Source: Petrolisthes cinctipes
Lineage: Eukaryota > Arthropoda > Malacostraca > Decapoda > Porcellanidae
Direction of reading: 5' to 3'
Length of the DNA stretch: 64,000 nt
NCBI GenBank assembly: GCA_033782935.1
Contig: JAWQEG010002499.1
Location: 29,089-93,088, forward strand
Shown here: piece by piece, positions 57,143 through 64,000 of the stretch
How the letters are laid out: every line of letters begins with the position of its first letter
Position numbering within the stretch: position 1 is the stretch's first letter
Notes under the pieces: generated by a model
Told to the model about the DNA's origin: nothing
What the model saw: the letters and a program-made list of their open reading frames with translations, nothing else
Database searches by the model: none
Made by a program: the position numbers and the translations under genes

Positions 57143-57343
57143 CACTCGAGAAATAGAATCTCTCTCTGTTCCACTTTCTCATTCTTCCATTTTTTATATT
57201 TATCGTTATTATATTTTTTTGGTGTTCTTGTCTCCTGTTTACTTTCTCTTCATGATTCCTTTCTAAGTGATGCTCGTTGGTTCAGAAAATGGAATAAAAA
57301 AATCTCTCTATCATGAAGTGCAATCAGCTGGATAGAAAAGATG

Positions 57344-57780
<437 letters not shown>

Positions 57781-57799
57781 AATATTTTTTTAACGGTGT

Positions 57800-58690
57800 G
57801 ACTCAAATGTGCAGAATATCTTTACACGGCTTACTCATATTCAATTAAATGATTCTCGTCCATCCTAAACATTCGTGTGGGGCCTTATGATATATTTTCA
57901 AAAGCATAATAAGGCTTAGTATAGATACAGTAGGAGGCTAAATTAATTCAAGCATCTCAAGGTACAATTATTTCTAGACTCTGAGATGAATTTGCTCTCA
58001 TTCATATATGCATTTACTAATGGAGAATAAATCCTCTTTCAAAATTATTATTATAAAACCTTTTACCGAATATGACTCTGGTATGTTTTATCTTTAACAC
58101 AGGATCCAGACTAAGAATAATATTACGTGAAACAAACATATTTTCTATTTCTTGAATGATAATCCTGGGTTTATGAATAGTACAGATTTTAATGCACATC
58201 TGTTCGTTCGTGGAAATCTGAACACCTTGTTTGTCTCTGCAAAAGCAACGTGAAATATCTTTGAAATTCACCTGCATTTCATTTAGGCAGGCTTTTATGA
58301 GAAGCTAAACTCATAATTTATTCATTAATATAAGAAAAATCAAATCAGTACTTCCCGATTTTGCTAAGATATTATTCCAGGTTATATTTACATGTCTAGG
58401 CATTTATTTCCAAACTCTTACAAGATTAAAATAGTTGTAAGTCACTCACCAACATTACATTTTTCTTCAATTTTAACCATTCTTACAGCAACTTTATCTT
58501 TTATATCCTTCCCCTTCCTTCCTGCATATCCATTTAATTTCTTTCTCCCTCAGTCATCTTTATGCACCTTCTCTTTCTCCTCTCTCTCCATCTCTTTCAC
58601 TCACCATATTCTCTTTCTTAAATAATTCCCCTCGCCTTCACTTTTCTGTCAGTTCGTAGTACATGCAAATCTAATCACACTCCATCTAAC
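57800..58690. other. Nothing recognised
   Basis: AT-rich. Becomes pyrimidine-rich from 58500. Confidence 0.4.
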
Positions 58691-59080
58691 AGCCTCTCCT
58701 CTCTCTACCTCTATCCTTCCTCCCTCTACTGCTATCCAACCTCCCTCCACCTCTACCCCTCCTCCCTCCACCACTACCCTCCTCCCTCCATCTCTACCAC
58801 TCCTCTCAATACCACTTCTTCCACCACTACCCTCCTCTCTCCACCACTACCCTCCCTCCCTCCATCGCTACCTCTCCTCCCTCCACCACTACCCTCCTCT
58901 CTCCACCACTACCCTCCTCCCTCCACCACTACCTTTCCTCCTTCCACCTCTACCACTCCTCCCTCCACCTCTACCACTCCTCTCACTACCCTCCTCCCTC
59001 CACCTCTACCACTCCTCTCACTACCCATACTCCCTCCACCTCTACCACTCCTCTCACCACCGCTATCCCTCCTTACTTCC
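58690..59080 (+). repeat. CTCCCTCCACCACTACC minisatellite
   Basis: About 20 imperfect units of ctcctccctccaccactac and ctctaccactcct. Strongly C/T-biased plus strand. Confidence 0.85.
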
Positions 59081-59285
59081 ACCCCTGTACCATCCCCCAA
59101 GTAGCCTCAGTCCCCATCACACTCAACTCACTTCAGTCCATGTAGGCGTGTTAACCTCTTGCACAAGGTAACACGAATTTATTCACACAAAAAAGAGGAA
59201 GGAAGGTGGATTTAAACTCAGATGTGCGAGGGGAACTGACTCATGTGTTGCAGTGTAGTGTGGCAAGATAGAATTATATGTCCAG

Positions 59286-59288
<3 letters not shown>

Positions 59289-59347
<59 letters not shown>
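59289..59347. repeat. GT dinucleotide repeat
   Basis: (GT)n with one TT interruption. Confidence 0.95.
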
Positions 59348-59349
<2 letters not shown>

Positions 59350-59609
59350 AGGTGGACACGAATACCTGGTTGGAACTGTACAAACACTATGATAAGAAGT
59401 ACTGCATTCTTATAAACACAACCTCAGAACACAGCTGGCGAAAATGCATTCTCGTGGAAAGGACTTGCATTATGTTACCGATTCCCGTCTGATCGGTAAA
59501 CCATAATATGTGTAAGCCAGGTGAGACGCTTAGTGTGTATAGAGCGACACATCCTATTCTATGCTTGATGAGGGGTCCCGTTTTGTAGTGCGCTTGTTTC
59601 ATGTGTCCG

Positions 59610-59670
59610 TAACTGTACGTATGTTTGTTTCATGTGTCCGCAACTGTACGTATGTTTGTTTGTATGCCTC
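59610..59670 (+). repeat. Short tandem duplication
   Basis: The phrase gtccgtaactgtacgtatgt with tttgtttcat is repeated at a spacing of 36 bp. Confidence 0.7.
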
Positions 59671-59681
59671 CAACAGAACGA

Positions 59682-59683
<2 letters not shown>

Positions 59684-59757
<74 letters not shown>

Positions 59758-59780
59758 TTTACTTGGTGCCTGCATATGTT
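59684..59780. repeat. GA repeat with the shared flank gcttgtttacttggtgcc
   Basis: (GA)n at 59684-59753 followed by the same flank as at 57462. It is a third, shorter copy of the microsatellite-bounded unit. Confidence 0.85.
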
Positions 59781-59809
59781 TAGATATATATAGATAGAAA
59801 CAGAAAAGT

Positions 59810-60180
59810 AAGGAAGATATTGAGAGAATAGCACACAGTTCACGGGAGAAAATGAGACATAATTTATATAGTAAGAAACAGAATAAGTGAGATTAAAAGA
59901 AAAAGAAATACAGTAAAGTGAGTAACAGGAAAAAGAATATGAAGAAGAGAATATAAGAAACACTTTGTATATTGGAAGAAGCAGGAGAAAGGAAGAAGAA
60001 GGAGAAACGGAAATGGATGCATATAAAAAAAAAAAGGGGACAGAGCGGAAAGAGTTGAAAGAGGAAGAGAAAGATGGAGACAAAGGGGAAAGGATAAAAA
60101 AGAAAGAAGTTATAAAGAAATGCGACAAAATCTGTAAAAAAAAAAAAAAAAAAGTAATCAGGAAGGAGAGAGTGTAAGAT
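59810..60180 (+). repeat. Purine-rich tract with A run
   Basis: aggaagaaggag-type text, ending in an 18-A run near 60137. The Lys/Glu frame here is low-complexity. Confidence 0.6.
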
Positions 60181-60375
60181 AATAATATATTGTGTCTTTC
60201 TTCATTTGTGTCATAAAATAGCTTAATTTATCTCACCTGGACCAAGCTAATCGTACAAATAGCTTGGTAGTTTGAAATTCGTGCTGTATCCCCCTATGAG
60301 CGGATTGTGATATGATTTGGCTTTTCTGTGCGTTTGTCTGCCTGCATGTTTGCTTTTTAGCCATCTACTTGTTAA

Positions 60376-60537
60376 GGGGATAGTATACTTTTGGTACTGT
60401 ACATTAGAACGCTTTATTCCTCCAACATATGCCAGGAAACAGGACCAGATGAACACAAATAATGGTGGTCTGTTCCCTGGAAAAAACTGGGAGGAATAAC
60501 TTGCATCGGATTTACCAACACTGTACTGCCTACCTCC
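60376..60537 (+). mobile_element. MITE family 2 copy, 162 bp, first of a tandem pair
   Basis: TTAA at 60372-60375 and 60538-60541. Begins ggggatagtatacttttgg and ends caacactgtactgcctacc. Confidence 0.8.
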
Positions 60538-60545
60538 TTAATTAA

Positions 60546-60700
60546 GGGGATAGTATACTTTTGGTACTGTACATAGGAAAGCCGTGATTCCTCCAAAGTA
60601 TGCCAGGAAACAGACCCAGATGAATAATAATAATGATATCCTGTTGTCTGGAATAGTTTGGAGGAATCATTTGCTCCAGATTTACCACCCAAAACAATGT
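60546..60700 (+). mobile_element. MITE family 2 copy, second of a tandem pair
   Basis: Starts at TTAA 60542-60545, directly after the previous copy's TTAA (TTAATTAA junction). The left 45 bp is almost identical to the neighbour. The right end is eroded. Confidence 0.75.
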
Positions 60701-60704
60701 GCAG

Positions 60705-61220
60705 TATCATCCTTTTATTCACCATCTTATGACATTTTTCGTTTCCCTGTGTACTTGCCTCTATTCAATGCTAACTTCTCTATCTATTTCATCTGGTCTC
60801 ATAGTCTTCTCTACATATTCTTTTCTGTCTGTCAGTGTACACGTGTTTTTCTGCTTGCTTTTTTATTAACTTGTTCGTCTTCTCTGTTTTGTTGTTTTCG
60901 TGTGCATCTTCTACTGATCATCTTGTTTGTATCCCTTACCTTTTTTCAATTATGTAATTATTCACCTATTCATTTGTTTTTATGTGTGTCTGTCTCCCTG
61001 CTCAGTATGTGTACACGTCTATCTGCTTGAAATCTATTACCGAAATCTCATGTAAACAGTCACTCAGTCACTTTGGATCCAACTACAGTAACTTGCTTCC
61101 GTCTGGCCTAATGCAAGCGTATAGGATAACACGGCCGGTACAGTACGGTACCAGTCGCTCTCTCTCCCTTCACTTCAATCGGGATAACTTTCACACCGGC
61201 CTGGTTGCTGGCGAATGAGG
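60705..61220. other. Nothing recognised
   Basis: A 148-residue frame at 60584-61030 overlaps the MITE and is not gene-like. Confidence 0.4.
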
Positions 61221-61226
61221 TTTATA

Positions 61227-61384
61227 AGGGGATTGCATATATTTTAATACATCGGAACGCCTTGATTATTTCAAAGTATGCCGTCAGGAAAGAGGACCAG
61301 ATTAACAAAAATAATAGTGGTCTGTTGCTTGGAATAGCTTCGAGGAATCAGTTGTTGCTGCAGATTTACCAACACTTTACTGTT
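61227..61384 (+). mobile_element. MITE family 2 copy, diverged
   Basis: Contains aaggggattgcatat, aggaccagattaacaaaaat and cagatttaccaacactttac. TTAA borders are lost. Confidence 0.65.
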
Positions 61385-61389
61385 GTATG

Positions 61390-63515
61390 TATCTACCCCA
61401 TATGCAGTGAGGCGTACCAACTTCATGTGTGAGTAACGGTACATTCGCCGGTGTAACAGGCTTAGTTAGGGTACGACTGCAAATCCGGTTCCAGGCAAAA
61501 TGCTCGTTTTTACAAATACGATATAGCCGAGTATCATAGTTATTTATTAAACATACGTGGTGTTCCATTATTCAAGTGTTAGCTGTTGTACATCTGTCAG
61601 GTGCCTGCTTATATATTCAATCGTATCTACTCTCGCTAAATGTATATATATATAAATAAAATGTATTTCCCATTCACTGACATAAGGCCTCTGAAACAGA
61701 CTGAATAAACAAAAATAAGTCAAATATGATACAACAATCCGGGAGGTCACTGAGGACTTAAGGTTCTGTGACATCAATCTCCCTCATGGAAAAAAAATAA
61801 AAAAAATAAAAAAAAGTTAATCCGGGTTACATTAGACGTGTGTAGAGCCTGACACACCTCACGTCTCAATCACGCCTCTCCTCTGAAAGCATTAGCCAAC
61901 GAGCGGACCGAAAAAAGTGTCAACATATTTACAATTTTCCAAAAGATTTGTGTTTGACTTTAGATTTTGCAAAAAGTGTGACGAGCGCGTGACTAAAAGG
62001 CAACTATTATTATTATTATTATTATTCTCCTCCTGCTGACAAAATAATTATTAAACTGTGTCTATAGTCTGTATGTAAGTGTGCTTGTATGTTAATCTGA
62101 GATAAAAAAAAAATAGTATAATAAATAAATAAAAAAAAGCATCGCAGAGCAATATTGTTTGAGGAAGGTACCGTAAAAATGTTCAAACTTGAAGAATAAA
62201 GTTACTAAAGCAATTTGCACACCAATCTCTCCACCGGTTCCAAAGTTATAGATGTGTCATGTGCGAAAGTTGTAAGAGATAGGATGATTTCAAGTGCTGG
62301 TGGCGTCGACTTGAAGGACATACGAGTATACTAATTAATTTTCACATATCTCATTTACAGTATTCACCCCTGTAGGAACGAGCGTGACTCACCTCGTAGG
62401 ATGGAGAGGAACAAAACAGGTAAGAGATTAATTAATGGAGATGGTGATGGAAAGGTGGAGTTTATAAAGAAGGTGAAGAAGGGAAAGTATGAGAGTCAGG
62501 GAGTGGATGTGAGGTGGGGAGAGAAGGAAGAGGTGAAATGGACACCAAGGGGAAGGCAAAGGTGGAATAGGGAACGAGAAAAAGTTTAATTAAGTTTCCC
62601 AATATCTACACTGTACACACACGTCTTTTAATCCTGACTCCACCAGCCGCCACTCAGTATAGATATAGAGTATTGTGGTAGCGGTAAAAAAGTAACAAAT
62701 ATATACCATTATTACGTAGTCGTAGAGGTTCTAAAGGCGTTCATGTTTTGATAGTGTTAATGAATACATGGTTATCGAAGGGGGTGAACTACAGAGGAGA
62801 GTATTAAGCACAGATTCTGACAGACGCAGGTAGTTAGGTAAGCAAGCATAAATACAGACCGACGGACAGACAGGTTGATAGGCAGGCAGGGACGAATACA
62901 GATTTCTGTCAGCTCAGTGGAGGCAAGAACCTAATTTGGATATTGGTATGGAAGGAATGGTGAGTGAAGCCAACCCATCCACCAACCAGGCTGGTAGTGA
63001 GGTAGGAGTGCTGGAAATTCACCCTTCATCTCCATAGAAAAATTATTTCAGAGTGTGCTGTCTGTCTGTGATATTTTAAGGAGCCAATATTTATGATACG
63101 GAAACAAATATATTATACATTGGTGTAATTAGATCAGTGATAGAGAGAGTGAATCTGGCACATGTACCCCCCCCCCACCCCCCCAACCCACCACTGCAAC
63201 CTATGACCCACCAGGCTCCCATCAGCCTAAAACCCACTTTAATAATTTGATCTCCCTATGCAGGACCCATTCAGCCCACCAATCAGCATTATTCACAAAC
63301 AAACTTCAACAGAGCCACTTCGTCAGAGCATGTTCACTGAGGGAGTGGCACCAAACCTAGAGAGAATATTTGGTAACCATTTGTATGAAAATTTAAGCTT
63401 GTATTAAGCCGCAAATTAGTCAAACCAGGGAGTGATTAACCCAGATATGAACCTTCACACTAAAGTCCAATTAAGCTATATTTCTGCACCCTAAAAATAA
63501 TCCACTCTCACTTTT
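61390..63515. other. Gene-free stretch
   Basis: AT-rich, with short AT/ATT runs (61640, 62007), A-rich runs (61791-61815, 62103-62138) and a C run (63168-63188). No coding signature. Confidence 0.4.
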
Positions 63516-63518
63516 CGG

Positions 63519-63668
63519 GAGTAGTACAGTGTTGGTAAATCTGGAACAACTGATTCCTTCACACTACTCCAAGCAACAAACCATCATTATTTATGTTCAT
63601 CTGGTCCTGTTTTCTGGTATACTTTGGAGAAATCAAGGCTCTCTAATATACTAAAAGTATATCATCCC
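63519..63668 (-). mobile_element. MITE family 2 copy
   Basis: Contains cagtgttggtaaatctgg, ttcatctggtcctgttttc and actaaaagtatatcatccc, the reverse of the 60376 copy. TTAA borders are not intact. Confidence 0.65.
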
Positions 63669-63757
63669 ATGAACACATCACCCAAAAACAAACTGATTAG
63701 AAATCCTTCATCCTAACTAACACATGCTCGTCATATGATATGTCCTAATTATCACTG

Positions 63758-63862
<105 letters not shown>

Positions 63863-64000
63863 CTGTGATAATTATCCAACCCACAGCGACTGACACTGAG
63901 CTATTATGGGTCTCGGTTCGCTCGTGGGTCGTGGCATTCAGGGAGCAATAAGTGAAAGGCTGCAGTACACCATTATCACCAATTCATGAGACAGCGGATT

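Noticed and set aside
60584..61030. 148-residue frame with hydrophobic stretches
   Set aside because: It begins inside a MITE and continues through C/T-rich DNA; no family resemblance.

Overview
The window looks like nuclear DNA of an arthropod, most likely a decapod crustacean. That assignment is an inference from spliced genes with GT/AG introns, conserved bilaterian protein families, very dense microsatellites, and decayed LINE, Penelope and MITE elements. About 3-4% of the sequence is recognisable coding exon. Both supported genes lie on the plus strand.

1-22 kb holds the 3' part of a PAR-bZIP transcription factor gene (Pdp1 / HLF / TEF / DBP family). Four consecutive coding exons (74-204, 781-1234, 7477-7775, 10814-10951) join with matching phases and encode the N-terminal acidic motif, a Gly/Ser/Pro-rich region, the PAR domain and the basic region with the start of the zipper. 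Two terminal exons follow, 18565-18651 and 21882-21962. Each starts in phase 0, each encodes the rest of the leucine zipper, and each carries its own stop. The gene therefore appears able to make two proteins that differ only in the C-terminal half of the dimerisation helix. The introns hold a 147-bp TTAA-flanked MITE, a 2-kb polypyrimidine tract, a 166-bp TA-flanked MITE, a 967-bp terminal-inverted-repeat element, decayed LINE pieces and a 66-bp tandem repeat.

22-39.5 kb has no protein gene I can support. It contains possible 3' UTR, strand-asymmetric purine/pyrimidine tracts, microsatellites, a cluster of TTAA-type MITEs at 34.2-35.1 kb and two TA-type MITEs placed end to end at 37.5-37.84 kb.

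39.6-48.0 kb is a complete SLC5-family sodium/solute symporter gene. Eleven coding exons give about 643 residues, and every junction phase agrees. Its introns carry a 307-bp foldback element, a 21-bp minisatellite and a compound inverted-repeat element. Its predicted stop codon lies inside a tRNA-derived SINE. Immediately downstream is a 5'-truncated, decayed Penelope-like element with a GIY-YIG endonuclease remnant and a possible hammerhead ribozyme in its 3' region.

49.5-64 kb is gene-free as far as I can see. It holds long microsatellites, a 20-bp minisatellite, inverted copies of a microsatellite-bounded repeat unit, and further copies of the TTAA MITE family. No CRISPR array, rRNA gene or genuine tRNA gene was seen. 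The two genes are not functionally linked in any way the sequence shows.
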